Assembly: GCA_039189655.1 (NCBI GenBank)
Contig: JBCCYN010000002.1
Location: 19,717 to 83,716 of the forward strand
Length of the DNA: 64,000 nucleotides
DNA from: Acuticoccus sp039189655
GTDB lineage: Bacteria; Pseudomonadota; Alphaproteobacteria; Rhizobiales; Amorphaceae
Direction of reading: 5' to 3'
Within the stretch, counting starts at the first letter, position 1, and each line of letters starts with the position of its first letter. The notes below the pieces were generated by a model. That model did no database searches and was not told where the DNA came from. It was given only the letters and a program-made list of their open reading frames with translations. Positions 1-8,178 of the stretch are shown here, one piece after another. The position numbers and the translations under genes are program-made.

Positions 1-552
1 CAGGAGCGTATCGGCAGTGTGGTTCACTGTATAGTCGCCTTCGCGCAGCGGCACTTTTTCAAAGTAAACGCGATAGCGCTCCGCCACATCGGCAACGGCT
101 TCCTGGGAACTGGCGGTGAGACCGATGATGCGGTCATCGAACGCTGAAACGTACTGACCCAGGACTTCGGGCGTGTCGCGCTCCGGATCAACGCTCACGA
201 AAACAAACTGCATCTTGTCCGCGTCCTCGCCCAGAGCGTCGAGCCAACCCGAGGCGTCAAGGAGCGAAGTGGGGCACACGTCCGGGCAGTGGGTGAACCC
301 GAAAAAGATCGCAAGGGGCTTGCCACGAAAGTCCTTCTCGGTGACCGCGTCGCCATCTGTGCCGATGAGGGTGAAGGGGCCTCCCGCGTCTTCGTATCGG
401 GATCGGGCAAAGGCGGAGGCCAGCCCGGCGGCGCCGGTTCCGGCACCGGCCTGATTGTCCTGCGCAATGAAAGTCTGGCCAACGTAAATCCCCGCCACAG
501 CGGCGCCCATAACGATGACGAGCATCCAAAGGACAAGCCGTACCGTTTTCAT
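1..552 (-). CDS. SCO1/SenC family copper-binding thioredoxin-fold protein (C-terminus cut by window edge)
   Basis: Likely a membrane-anchored copper chaperone acting in the periplasm on assembly of the CuA centre of cytochrome c oxidase. The 184 visible residues begin with one hydrophobic anchor (about residues 5-27). They then show the SCO copper motif CPDVC (Cys89, Cys93) after FFGFTH, the VSVDPERDTPEVL segment typical of the family, and the distal copper ligand His178 in YTVNHT. The last residues are beyond position 1. The ATG at 552 overlaps the stop of the upstream MFS gene by ATGA, so the two are probably cotranscribed and translationally coupled. The family assignment is firm; the copper-chaperone role is inferred from the family. 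Confidence 0.93.
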   Translation of the reverse strand, partial: MKTVRLVLWMLVIVMGAAVAGIYVGQTFIAQDNQAGAGTGAAGLASAFARSRYEDAGGPFTLIGTDGDAVTEKDFRGKPLAIFFGFTHCPDVCPTSLLDASGWLDALGEDADKMQFVFVSVDPERDTPEVLGQYVSAFDDRIIGLTASSQEAVADVAERYRVYFEKVPLREGDYTVNHTADTLL

Positions 553-1892
553 CGGGGAGGTGCCTCCGTACCCACTGCACTTGCTTCCTTATCTGCCTCG
601 GGGGGCTCGTTTGAAAGGTCCTCGACGTTCACGTTTTCATCCTCGGGCGCCAGAATCTCCACATCCGGCGCCGCTGAGCCCACCGGCGCGGTGGTGTAAA
701 GGTCGAAATCGTTACGCTGGGCTTCCTCGGGGCGGCTGCGGCGGGTGAGGCGTAGCGCGATGAAGAGGGCAAGAAACGCCGACGAAACCGCCACCACCAA
801 GAAGAGCCCGCCGACCCCGAAAATTTGCATGGCTACTGCCGAAACGATCGGTCCGATGGTGGAGCCGACGCCGAACAACAGGTTCATGCCGGCGCTCGTT
901 TCCACCATGTCCTCGTACTCGGTCCAATCGTAGGCGTGGGCGGCGGCGAGGGAATAGCTCGGCAGCATCACGAGGCCCAGCAAAAGGCCGAGCAAAAGTA
1001 TCAGGGTTGGCGACAATATGCCGCCAAGACTGAGGAAAACGCCCAGTGCGGCGGAGGCGATGGCGGCGGCAAGCAGGACGAGCCTGCGATCCACAAAATC
1101 GGACGTGCGACCGAAGGGGTACTGGCCGAGCGCGCCGCCCAGCACCAGCGCCGAGGCGAACACGGCAGCTTCATTCTTGGAAAAGCCGCTCCCCACCGCG
1201 TAGACCGCGCTCAAGGAGAAGACGGATCCAGTCATGATCCCGGACGCAAGCGCGCCGACGAACGCCGCCGGTGCCAGGCGCCAAAGGTGACCCGGTCTGA
1301 ATTGAACTTTTGGGATCGGCGCCGGCTGGGCCGCTTTGGTGAGCGCCACGGGGACCGCTGCGACGGAAAGCAGGATCGAGCAGAGGGAAAACAGGCTGAA
1401 GCCGGAAAGCGGCTGAGTGGTGACGCCGAGCTGGCCAATGGTGATGGCGCCATAGCTGATGACCACGTAGGTGCTCATGACGGCGCCGCGCGTGTGCATG
1501 GTGGATTTCTCGTTGAGCCAGCTTTCGATGACCACGAGGACACCCGAGACGCACGCGCCGATCATAAAGCGGAAAACGGCCCACTGGACTTCGCCGATGA
1601 GGAGCGGGAAGGCGAGGGCAGCCGCTGAGACGCAGGACACCATGGCGGCAAAGGCGCGGATGTGCCCTGCGCGCTGAATGAGGTAGGGGACGAAAAGGCA
1701 GCCCGCCACGAAGCCGGCATAGTAGGTGGCACCGAGGATGCCGATGGTGAGTTGGCTAAACCCTTCCGCATCCGCCCGCAGGGGCACGAGCGTCATCTGA
1801 AGGCCGTGGCCCAAGTAGAGAAGCGCTGAGCCCAGAAGGAGCGCCGTCACGGGCATCAGTGCCGCTCGAAGCGATGCTCGTTGCTCAGTCAT
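549..1892 (-). CDS. MFS transporter (YcaD-like)
   Basis: A 447-residue major facilitator permease of the inner membrane. About twelve hydrophobic segments span residues 10-385. A GRTSDFVDRR-type loop near the middle matches the conserved MFS cytoplasmic loop motif. The protein ends in an unusual hydrophilic, acidic tail of about 60 residues rich in Glu, Asp and Pro, which is not part of the transport core. The substrate cannot be read from the sequence; the overall pattern recalls the YcaD branch of MFS proteins. It is the first gene of a two-gene unit with the downstream SCO1/SenC gene (4-bp overlap) and is divergent from dcd across a 320-bp intergenic region. Confidence 0.85.
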   Translation of the reverse strand: MTEQRASLRAALMPVTALLLGSALLYLGHGLQMTLVPLRADAEGFSQLTIGILGATYYAGFVAGCLFVPYLIQRAGHIRAFAAMVSCVSAAALAFPLLIGEVQWAVFRFMIGACVSGVLVVIESWLNEKSTMHTRGAVMSTYVVISYGAITIGQLGVTTQPLSGFSLFSLCSILLSVAAVPVALTKAAQPAPIPKVQFRPGHLWRLAPAAFVGALASGIMTGSVFSLSAVYAVGSGFSKNEAAVFASALVLGGALGQYPFGRTSDFVDRRLVLLAAAIASAALGVFLSLGGILSPTLILLLGLLLGLVMLPSYSLAAAHAYDWTEYEDMVETSAGMNLLFGVGSTIGPIVSAVAMQIFGVGGLFLVVAVSSAFLALFIALRLTRRSRPEEAQRNDFDLYTTAPVGSAAPDVEILAPEDENVNVEDLSNEPPEADKEASAVGTEAPPR

Positions 1893-2212
1893 GGGCGTGG
1901 CTCAATGGTGTGTGCTTGCCCGCGATATGCGTCCCAAGGCCGTCTGTCGAGCCCGGTTTTTCACGGTGCGTTTTCAAGGTCTCCAGCGGCGACCAACCCC
2001 AGCCAGCTTCGCGCTCCGGCGGGGGGACACAGCGCACCCATGGGGCGAATTTGGGCACTCTATCGAAAAAGACGTCCAAAACCTGTGTTTTCCGTCGGAA
2101 AACTGGAAGAGCCGGCTCCGGGCGCAGTGCGGCAGCAGGCCTAGCCTGCTAGATCCACCGATGTTTTCTATTGGCGCTGTCTTGGGTGCGGTAGCTATCG
2201 AAAGGAGGGGGG
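1893..2212. other. Divergent intergenic region between the MFS gene and dcd
   Basis: This 320-bp stretch should hold promoters for both flanking genes. No ORF in it has convincing coding character. It contains the 17-bp palindrome at 2087-2103, and its right end carries a very strong ribosome binding site (AAAGGAGGGG, about 2201-2210) immediately before the dcd ATG at 2213. I could not identify clear -35/-10 boxes. Confidence 0.6.
2087..2103. promoter_or_regulatory. 17-bp perfect palindrome upstream of dcd (candidate operator)
   Basis: Arms GTTTTCCG and CGGAAAAC are separated by a single T, an 8+1+8 perfect inverted repeat. It lies about 110 bp before the dcd start and about 195 bp before the divergent MFS start. 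The size and symmetry fit a dimeric repressor site, but no regulator is identified and it is too far from any T-tract to be a terminator. Confidence 0.35.
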
Positions 2213-3274
2213 ATGGACGGAATTCTGCCGCGCCAGGCCATAAAGCGCCTCGCGCAGGACGGCGCGATCATCTCCGCTTCCCCCATCGAAGCCGATCAGC
2301 TCCAGCCGGCGAGCCTTGATCTGCGGCTCGGAAAAGTAGCCCACCGCATCCGCGCTAGTTTTCTTCCCGCCGCCGGGGAAAATATCGCCGAGAAGGTGGC
2401 GAGCGTGACGCTTCACACGATCGACCTGTCTGCTGGCGCGGTGCTGGAAACCGGCTGCGTGTACCTGGTGCCGCTTCAGGAAAGCGTCCAGCTGCCCGCC
2501 GATCTTTCCGCCTCCACGAACCCAAAAAGCTCCACCGGCCGGCTTGACGTCTTCACCAGGGTCATTGCCGATGGCGTCGGCGGTTTCGATACGTTGCCGG
2601 CAGGCTATGGCGGTGCCCTTGCGCTGGAAATCAGCCCGCGCACGTTCCCCGTGCTTGTGCGGGAAGGGTCACGGCTCAGTCAGATCAGGTTCCGCCGCGG
2701 CGACGCGCGCCTGAGCGACGCGGACCTAGCCGAACTCCACCGCGATCATCCCATTGCCGCACCAGACGCCCGCATCAACGATGGTCTCAACGTCACCATC
2801 GACCTCAGCCCGGGCGCGGGCCACGTGGGCTACCGCGCCAAGCGTCACACCGCCCTCATCGACCTTGATCGTCGGGACGCCCTCGCAATGGCCGACTTTT
2901 GGGACCCAATCACCGCCAGCGACGGCAAGGTCATTCTCGACCCCGATGAGTTCTACATTCTCATGAGCCGCGAAGCCGTCTCCATTCCGCCCATGTATGC
3001 GGCCGAAATGGTGCCGTTCGACCCGCTCGTGGGTGAGTTCCGCGTACACTACGCGGGCTTTTTTGACCCGGGCTTCGGCCACGGCGTGCCGTCCAGGGCC
3101 GTGCTCGAAGTGCGTTCCCGAGAAGTGCCGTTCATACTTGAGCACGGTCAGGTTGTGGCTCGCCTAGCTTATGAACTTATGGCTGAAAAGCCCGAAACCC
3201 TTTATGGTGCCGGCCTCAATTCCAACTACCAGGCCCAGGGGTTGAAGTTGTCGAAACACTTCAGAGCCGCCTGA
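2213..3274 (+). CDS. dcd: 2'-deoxycytidine 5'-triphosphate deaminase (long alphaproteobacterial type)
   Basis: Deaminates dCTP to dUTP, feeding thymidylate synthesis. At 353 residues it is about twice the length of E. coli Dcd and matches the long DCD_N type common in alphaproteobacteria, which looks like two dUTPase-fold halves. An N-terminal half with LQPASLDLRLG (near residue 30) and a STNPKSSTGRLDVFTRVI segment (about residues 102-119) is followed by a second half carrying EMVPFDPLVGEFRVHYAGFF and RAVLEVRSREVPF. An excellent Shine-Dalgarno precedes the ATG. The stop codon overlaps the recQ start, so dcd and recQ form a coupled pair linking nucleotide supply and DNA repair. The family call is confident; whether both halves are catalytic is unknown. 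Confidence 0.92.
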   Translation: MDGILPRQAIKRLAQDGAIISASPIEADQLQPASLDLRLGKVAHRIRASFLPAAGENIAEKVASVTLHTIDLSAGAVLETGCVYLVPLQESVQLPADLSASTNPKSSTGRLDVFTRVIADGVGGFDTLPAGYGGALALEISPRTFPVLVREGSRLSQIRFRRGDARLSDADLAELHRDHPIAAPDARINDGLNVTIDLSPGAGHVGYRAKRHTALIDLDRRDALAMADFWDPITASDGKVILDPDEFYILMSREAVSIPPMYAAEMVPFDPLVGEFRVHYAGFFDPGFGHGVPSRAVLEVRSREVPFILEHGQVVARLAYELMAEKPETLYGAGLNSNYQAQGLKLSKHFRAA

Positions 3275-5145
3275 TGGGCGAACAGCCCGATCTCCTCGCG
3301 GCTGCGCCCGGTGGCGACGGCCGTGGCGCCCAAGATATTTTGCGCGATGTGTTCGGGTTCTCGCACTTCCGCCCTGGGCAGGAAGAGATTGTCGATGCGG
3401 TGATCGCGGGCAAGGAAGTGCTCGGGGTGATGCCGACGGGTGGCGGCAAGTCGCTGTGCTACCAGCTCCCAGCGCTCATGCGACCGGGGCTCACCATCGT
3501 GGTCTCGCCGCTCATAGCGCTGATGCGCGACCAGGTGAGCGCCCTTAATGCCATCGGCGTTGCGGCGGCGGCGCTCAACTCGGCCAACGACAGCGGTGCC
3601 AATCGGAGAGCATTGGCGCGCGCCCTGAATGGCGATCTTAAGCTTCTTTACATTTCACCGGAGCGGCTATCGCTAGTGGAAACCATCGAGGCACTCAGCG
3701 AGGCGCCGGTGGCCATGCTCGCCGTGGACGAGGCCCACTGCGTTTCCCAGTGGGGCCACGACTTTCGCCCCGAGTACCGGCTCCTTGGTGAGGTGCGGCG
3801 GGACCTTGGCATCCGCCAAACGGTCGCCTTCACCGCCACCGCCGATGAAATCACCCGCAAAGACATCGCCGAACGGCTGTTTTCGGCGGAGCCGAGCGTC
3901 TTTATCCGCTCTTTCGACCGTCCGAACATCTCCCTCGCCATGACCGCGCGCCAGGATGGCCGCTCCCAGCTCACCCAGTTCTTAACGGCGCACAGCGGAC
4001 AGTCAGGGATCGTCTACTGCCAGTCCCGGCGGCGGGTGGACGAGACTGCCGCCTTCCTCGCCGCCCACGGCCACAACGCGGTGCCCTATCACGCGGGCCT
4101 GGAGCGGGACGAGCGGGACCACAACCAGGATGCGTTCCTGCGCCGCGATGGGGTCATCGTCGTGGCAACCATCGCCTTCGGCATGGGTGTCGACAAGCCG
4201 GACGTACGCTTCGTCTTCCACATGGATCTGCCTAAAAACATTGAGAGCTACTACCAGGAGATCGGTCGGGCAGGGCGTGACGGACTGCCAGCCACGTCCC
4301 ACGCCCTTTATGGTTTCGGCGAAATCCGGCAGTTCCGCCAATGGATCGAGGGGGCCGACACGTCGCCCGAGCAAAAGGCCATCGAGCACGCCAAGGTGAA
4401 CGCGCTGGTGGCGCTTTGCGAAGCGCCCCGCTGCCGCCGCGTGGTGCTCCTGGATTATTTCGGAGAAGCGTCCGAGCCCTGCGGCAACTGCGACCTTTGT
4501 GCCGGCAAGGTGGAAACTTTTGACGCCACGGTGCTCGCCCAAAAGGCGCTCTCGGCGGTGGTGCGCACCCGCGAGCGGTTCGGCGTCGAGCACCTCATCA
4601 ACGTCTTGCGCGGCGAAGCGTCCGACAAGGTGGTTCAGCACCAGCACGACAAACTCCCCACCTTCGGTGTCGGCAAGGATCAGTCGAAGCGCTCATGGCG
4701 CTCGATATTCCGCCAACTGGGCACGAGCGGATACGCCGGTGCTGACAGTGAGCGGTTTGGTGGATGGCGCATCACCGAAACCGGCTGGCAGGTGCTGCGC
4801 GGGGGCGAAAAGGTGCTCCTGCGAAAGGACGCTTTGTCGCTAAAGGACAAGGCATCAAAGGCGGCTCCTTCGGCCCTTCCGACCGACTATGACAAAGCGC
4901 TGCTCGACGCCCTCAAGTCGTTGCGCAGGAAGCTTGCCGACGAGCGGGACGTGCCAGCGTACGTGATATTTTCGGACCGCTCACTCATGGAGATGGCGGC
5001 AAAGGTCCCTGAAACCATCGACGAGATGCGGGGCATTCACGGTATCGGTGAGCGCAAGTTGCGCGATCTCGCCCCGGCCTTCTTGGAGGTGACCCGCGCT
5101 CACCACGGCAGCGACTCGCCCGCCGACGGAGCCACCGACCGGTAG
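3274..5145 (+). CDS. recQ: ATP-dependent DNA helicase RecQ
   Basis: 3'-5' DNA helicase of the RecF recombination pathway. The 623 residues have the expected order. Walker A PTGGGKS is at about 54-60 and the DEAH box at 152-155, followed by CVSQWGHDFRPEY. The helicase C lobe ends in DVRFVFHMDLPKNIESYYQE-type and GRAGRDG motifs. A zinc-binding cluster of four Cys (…CRRVVLLDYFGE…CGNCDLC, about 380-408) and a winged helix follow. The C-terminal HRDC domain (about 530-610) has the MRGIHGIGERKLRD motif. The start overlaps the dcd stop by 1 bp, implying translational coupling. The 220 bp after its stop contain no obvious terminator. Confidence 0.97.
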   Translation: MGEQPDLLAAAPGGDGRGAQDILRDVFGFSHFRPGQEEIVDAVIAGKEVLGVMPTGGGKSLCYQLPALMRPGLTIVVSPLIALMRDQVSALNAIGVAAAALNSANDSGANRRALARALNGDLKLLYISPERLSLVETIEALSEAPVAMLAVDEAHCVSQWGHDFRPEYRLLGEVRRDLGIRQTVAFTATADEITRKDIAERLFSAEPSVFIRSFDRPNISLAMTARQDGRSQLTQFLTAHSGQSGIVYCQSRRRVDETAAFLAAHGHNAVPYHAGLERDERDHNQDAFLRRDGVIVVATIAFGMGVDKPDVRFVFHMDLPKNIESYYQEIGRAGRDGLPATSHALYGFGEIRQFRQWIEGADTSPEQKAIEHAKVNALVALCEAPRCRRVVLLDYFGEASEPCGNCDLCAGKVETFDATVLAQKALSAVVRTRERFGVEHLINVLRGEASDKVVQHQHDKLPTFGVGKDQSKRSWRSIFRQLGTSGYAGADSERFGGWRITETGWQVLRGGEKVLLRKDALSLKDKASKAAPSALPTDYDKALLDALKSLRRKLADERDVPAYVIFSDRSLMEMAAKVPETIDEMRGIHGIGERKLRDLAPAFLEVTRAHHGSDSPADGATDR

Positions 5146-5365
5146 CAACGAGCCCGCAACACGCCCAAAATCTTAGATCCACGTGGGTCGACCGGGCGAC
5201 GCGTTACCGCTACCAATAAAGGGTGAGAAAACGTTGCAAGATCCGCAATTTCGACGACGAGCTGGGGGGCGGCGCGCGGCGCATCGGTCCTGCTGACGCA
5301 TTGTTTGTCTCTGATCGTCTGATTATACGTTTGAAGCGGTCCAAACGGCGGAGCGAACGAGCCTG

Positions 5366-6625
5366 ATGAACGCGCCTGTGCGCATCACGAGCGGACCCTC
5401 CCGGCGCCGCCGATCCACACCCGTCAATGTGGGCGGCGTAACCATGGGCGGGGATGCGCCCATCGTCGTCCAGTCCATGACCAACACCGATACCGCGGAC
5501 GTGGGTGCCACGGTCTCCCAAGTCGCTCAGCTTGCTGCTGCAGGCTCGGAAGTGGTCCGCATTACGGTGGATCGGGACGAATCGGCAGCCGCAGTTCCCA
5601 AAGTACGCGACGGTCTTGCCGCCCTCGGTGTCAACGTCCCGCTCGTGGGCGACTTTCACTATATCGGCCACAAGCTCCTCGCCAATCACCCGGCTTGTGC
5701 TGAGGCGCTGTCCAAGTATCGCATCAACCCCGGCAATGTGGGTTTTAAGGCCAAGCGCGACAGCCAGTTCGCCGCCATCATCGAAATGGCCGCACGCTAC
5801 GATAAACCCGTGCGTATCGGCGTGAATTGGGGTTCCCTCGACCAAGAGCTTCTGACGAGCCTGATGGACGAGAATTCGCGCTCCGAGACGCCCATCTCGG
5901 CCTCTGCGGTGTTGCGTGAGGCGATGGTCGTCTCGGGCATTTCGTCGGCGAACCGCGCCGTGGAGCTAGGACTTCCCGCTGATAAGATTCTGATTTCGGC
6001 AAAGGTCAGCGACGTCCAGGAGCTCATCGCCGTCTACCGTGACCTCGCCGCCCGCTGCTCTTACGCGCTGCACCTGGGCCTCACCGAGGCGGGGATGGGA
6101 TCAAAGGGCATCGTCGCGTCGTCCGCCGCCCTTGGCATCCTCCTGCAGGAGGGGATCGGCGACACAATCCGCATCTCCCTCACCCCAGAACCCGGCGGTG
6201 ACCGGACGCTGGAGGTGAAGGTCGCCCAAGAGCTTTTGCAGACCATGGGTTTTCGAGCCTTCCTCCCGGTGGTCTCGGCGTGCCCCGGGTGTGGGCGCAC
6301 CACATCGACAGTATTCCAGGAACTTGCCAAGGAAATCCAAGGCTTTATCGGCGAGCAGATGCCCATCTGGAAAGCCGACTATCCGGGCGTCGAGCGCATG
6401 AAAGTGGCCGTGATGGGCTGCATCGTGAACGGGCCTGGTGAGAGCAAGCACGCGGACATCGGCATTTCCCTTCCGGGCACCGGTGAGCAGCCCTCCGCGC
6501 CGGTTTTCATCGACGGCGAGAAAGCCATGACGTTGCGCGGGCCATCCATTGCCAACGAATTCAAGGCGGTGGTGGAGGACTATGTGATGAAACGGTTCGG
6601 CGCTAACGAAGCAGCGGCCGAGTAA
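5366..6625 (+). CDS. ispG: 4-hydroxy-3-methylbut-2-en-1-yl diphosphate synthase (GcpE)
   Basis: 4Fe-4S enzyme of the methylerythritol phosphate pathway that converts MEcPP to HMBPP for isoprenoid synthesis. The 419-residue protein begins with a TIM-barrel part carrying VQSMTNTDTADV and ends with the reductase-like domain holding the cluster ligands in SACPGCGRTTSTVFQELA and MGCIVNGPGES. Its length matches the bacterial two-domain form. It leads a tightly packed run of genes (4-bp gap to the next), but the following genes have no known role in the pathway. Confidence 0.97.
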   Translation: MNAPVRITSGPSRRRRSTPVNVGGVTMGGDAPIVVQSMTNTDTADVGATVSQVAQLAAAGSEVVRITVDRDESAAAVPKVRDGLAALGVNVPLVGDFHYIGHKLLANHPACAEALSKYRINPGNVGFKAKRDSQFAAIIEMAARYDKPVRIGVNWGSLDQELLTSLMDENSRSETPISASAVLREAMVVSGISSANRAVELGLPADKILISAKVSDVQELIAVYRDLAARCSYALHLGLTEAGMGSKGIVASSAALGILLQEGIGDTIRISLTPEPGGDRTLEVKVAQELLQTMGFRAFLPVVSACPGCGRTTSTVFQELAKEIQGFIGEQMPIWKADYPGVERMKVAVMGCIVNGPGESKHADIGISLPGTGEQPSAPVFIDGEKAMTLRGPSIANEFKAVVEDYVMKRFGANEAAAE

Positions 6626-6629
6626 AACG

Positions 6630-7160
6630 ATGCGCCTTGCTCTGGCAGCCGCTGCGATGGCGCTCACCACGGTAAGCGGCCAGGCGCAGCTTGAACCCAT
6701 CGATCCCAGTTGCGCGCCGCTGGTGGGAACGTTCCTCACCACAAAGTCCGAAGACGCCAATGCGGAAAATGGCCAGCCTGGCCGTAGTCTGATCGCACTG
6801 ACCATTGGCGGCCAAGCATTTATGTCGGACAGCGCCCAAGGCGGCGGCGGGCCTTTTCAAGGGTTCACCACGGCAAGGGGCGCGTGGATTTGTTCCGGCG
6901 ACGAGGACGGCCAGCTCGCCTTCCGCGCGGTGATGGTCGATTTTACGTTCCCTGCAGAAAAATTACCGGTGGCTATGGTGGTGCGCGTGGAAACGGTTGG
7001 CACCGTCGACCCGGAAACCCTGCTCATTGAAGGAGGGACCACCGTCAGCTTCTTCCCCCTCGCTGGTAATCCGTTGGGTGATGACGAGCCCGAATCCTCG
7101 CTCAAATATACTTTCAGCGGCCAAAAGGTGGTGGTGGGTAAGGCTTTGCAGCAGAACTAG
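6630..7160 (+). CDS. Secreted hypothetical protein
   Basis: A 176-residue protein with a short cleavable-looking signal peptide (MRLALAAAAMALTTVSGQAQ). After it come a Cys pair (Cys in DPSCAPL and WICSGDEDG) and a beta-rich pattern suggesting a small barrel exported to the periplasm. I do not recognise the family. It starts 4 bp after ispG and ends 10 bp before the pterin dehydratase gene, so it belongs to the same transcription unit. No catalytic motif is visible. Confidence 0.7.
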   Translation: MRLALAAAAMALTTVSGQAQLEPIDPSCAPLVGTFLTTKSEDANAENGQPGRSLIALTIGGQAFMSDSAQGGGGPFQGFTTARGAWICSGDEDGQLAFRAVMVDFTFPAEKLPVAMVVRVETVGTVDPETLLIEGGTTVSFFPLAGNPLGDDEPESSLKYTFSGQKVVVGKALQQN

Positions 7161-7170
7161 GAGATCAGCG

Positions 7171-7449
7171 ATGGCACTGCCCGATCCCCAGACCCTCGCC
7201 CAAGCGTTGCCCCAGTGGACCCTTTCGGGCGACCAAAAATCCATTGAACGCTCGCTAAAATTTGCCGACTTCGGCAGCGCCTTCGCGTTCATGACAAGGG
7301 TCGCCATCGCGGCGGAAAAGATGGACCATCACCCCGAGTGGTCCAACGTCTACAACAGAGTGAGCGTGCGCCTCACCACCCATGACGCAGGTGGTCTCAC
7401 CGAAAAGGATGCGGCGCTTGCCAAGCTCATCGATGATGCAGCAGGTTGA
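7171..7449 (+). CDS. phhB: 4a-hydroxytetrahydrobiopterin dehydratase (PCD/DCoH family)
   Basis: A 92-residue pterin-4a-carbinolamine dehydratase, which recycles the hydroxylated pterin cofactor. The diagnostic motif is intact: AEKMDHHPEWSNVYNRVSVR, with the paired His and the Pro-Glu-Trp that line the active site, followed by LTTHDAGGLTEKD. The ATG at 7171 is preceded by AGGAGA and fits the family's usual length; a longer in-frame extension would run back into the preceding gene. No aromatic amino acid hydroxylase lies nearby, so the physiological substrate is open; such orphan copies are common in alphaproteobacteria. Confidence 0.92.
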   Translation: MALPDPQTLAQALPQWTLSGDQKSIERSLKFADFGSAFAFMTRVAIAAEKMDHHPEWSNVYNRVSVRLTTHDAGGLTEKDAALAKLIDDAAG

Positions 7450-7453
7450 GGCA

Positions 7454-7840
7454 ATGGCCGCAAAAACCAACGCCACATCTGCCCTTGATGGTGAGATCCT
7501 GCCGCCGGAACCATCGCCGGAACAGATCCGCAGCGACGAGCGGCAGGTTCGAAAGCGTTTCTGGAAGACGCTGAAACGGGCGGCCGGCCAAATTCCGTTC
7601 ACCCACGACCTGGTGGCGGCTTACTACTGCGCCATCGATCCCGCCGTGCCCATCAGGGTGCGCGCCGTACTCTTCGGCGCGCTCGCCTATTTTGTTGCGC
7701 CCATCGACGCGTTACCGGACGTTCTTATCGGTATCGGGTTTACCGATGACGCCGCCGTGCTGATGGCCGCCATGACCATGGTCGCCGCCCATATCACGCC
7801 CGAACATCGAGATCGTGCGCGTCAAGCCTTGGAAAAATAG
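7454..7840 (+). CDS. DUF1232 (YkvA-like) membrane protein
   Basis: A 128-residue protein with a polar N-terminal half and the DUF1232 core RVRAVLFGALAYFVAPIDA, followed by LPDVLIGIGFTDDAAVL and a second hydrophobic stretch. The D-x-x-P-D-x-x-P-x-x-G-x-x-D-D pattern is the family hallmark. The function of the family is not established. I chose the ATG at 7454, 4 bp after phhB; an in-frame ATG pair about 20 bp upstream would overlap phhB and lacks a better ribosome site. It converges on the DUF1127 gene with a 1-bp gap. Confidence 0.85.
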   Translation: MAAKTNATSALDGEILPPEPSPEQIRSDERQVRKRFWKTLKRAAGQIPFTHDLVAAYYCAIDPAVPIRVRAVLFGALAYFVAPIDALPDVLIGIGFTDDAAVLMAAMTMVAAHITPEHRDRARQALEK

Positions 7841-7841
7841 C

Positions 7842-8084
7842 TCAAAAAAGGCCATCATTCACTCTCGGTACTTCGCGGTTGCGCGGTACGTCCCACATGG
7901 TGCGAGACGCTTCTAAGGCCGCATCATCGGCGGTAAGCCCAATATCCGAGAGCATGCGTCGATCGAGCGTGGCGAGGGTTCGCCGCTCCGACCAAAGGGT
8001 GAGCCATAGCCCTATCCGCCGCATGACGAAGCGCCACCGTGGTTCCGCTTCGCGCACGTCGTTCCGTCTCAGTACAATATCCAT
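7842..8084 (-). CDS. DUF1127 small arginine-rich protein
   Basis: An 80-residue basic protein ending in the DUF1127 signature: a helical stretch RRIGLWLTLWSERRTL followed by LDRRMLSDIGLTADDA. Members of this family in rhizobia and Agrobacterium have been linked to RNA and phosphate or stress responses, but the role here is unknown. The ATG at 8084 gives the usual family length; the open frame upstream runs into the divergent promoter. It is transcribed away from the LysR gene, an arrangement that suggests regulation of one by the other. Confidence 0.88.
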   Translation of the reverse strand: MDIVLRRNDVREAEPRWRFVMRRIGLWLTLWSERRTLATLDRRMLSDIGLTADDAALEASRTMWDVPRNREVPRVNDGLF

Positions 8085-8136
8085 GACTGCCTCCGTGCCT
8101 AATGGACGGTTGATGTGCGGCCTCAAGATCGATAAG

Positions 8137-8154
8137 TGAAACGAAACGTTTTCA
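8137..8154. promoter_or_regulatory. Imperfect inverted repeat in the DUF1127/LysR divergent promoter
   Basis: TGAAACG and CGTTTTCA surround a central AAA. The site sits between the divergent starts at 8084 and 8179, a typical place for a LysR autoregulatory site. Only the symmetry and position support it; one extra T breaks perfect symmetry. Confidence 0.28.
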
Positions 8155-8178
8155 TGCCTCCCATCACGGAGATTGATC

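Noticed and set aside
825..1628. A 267-codon plus-strand frame inside the MFS gene
   Set aside because: The minus-strand product is a clear membrane permease. The antisense product is a His/Arg/Gly-rich string typical of shadows in GC-rich DNA.
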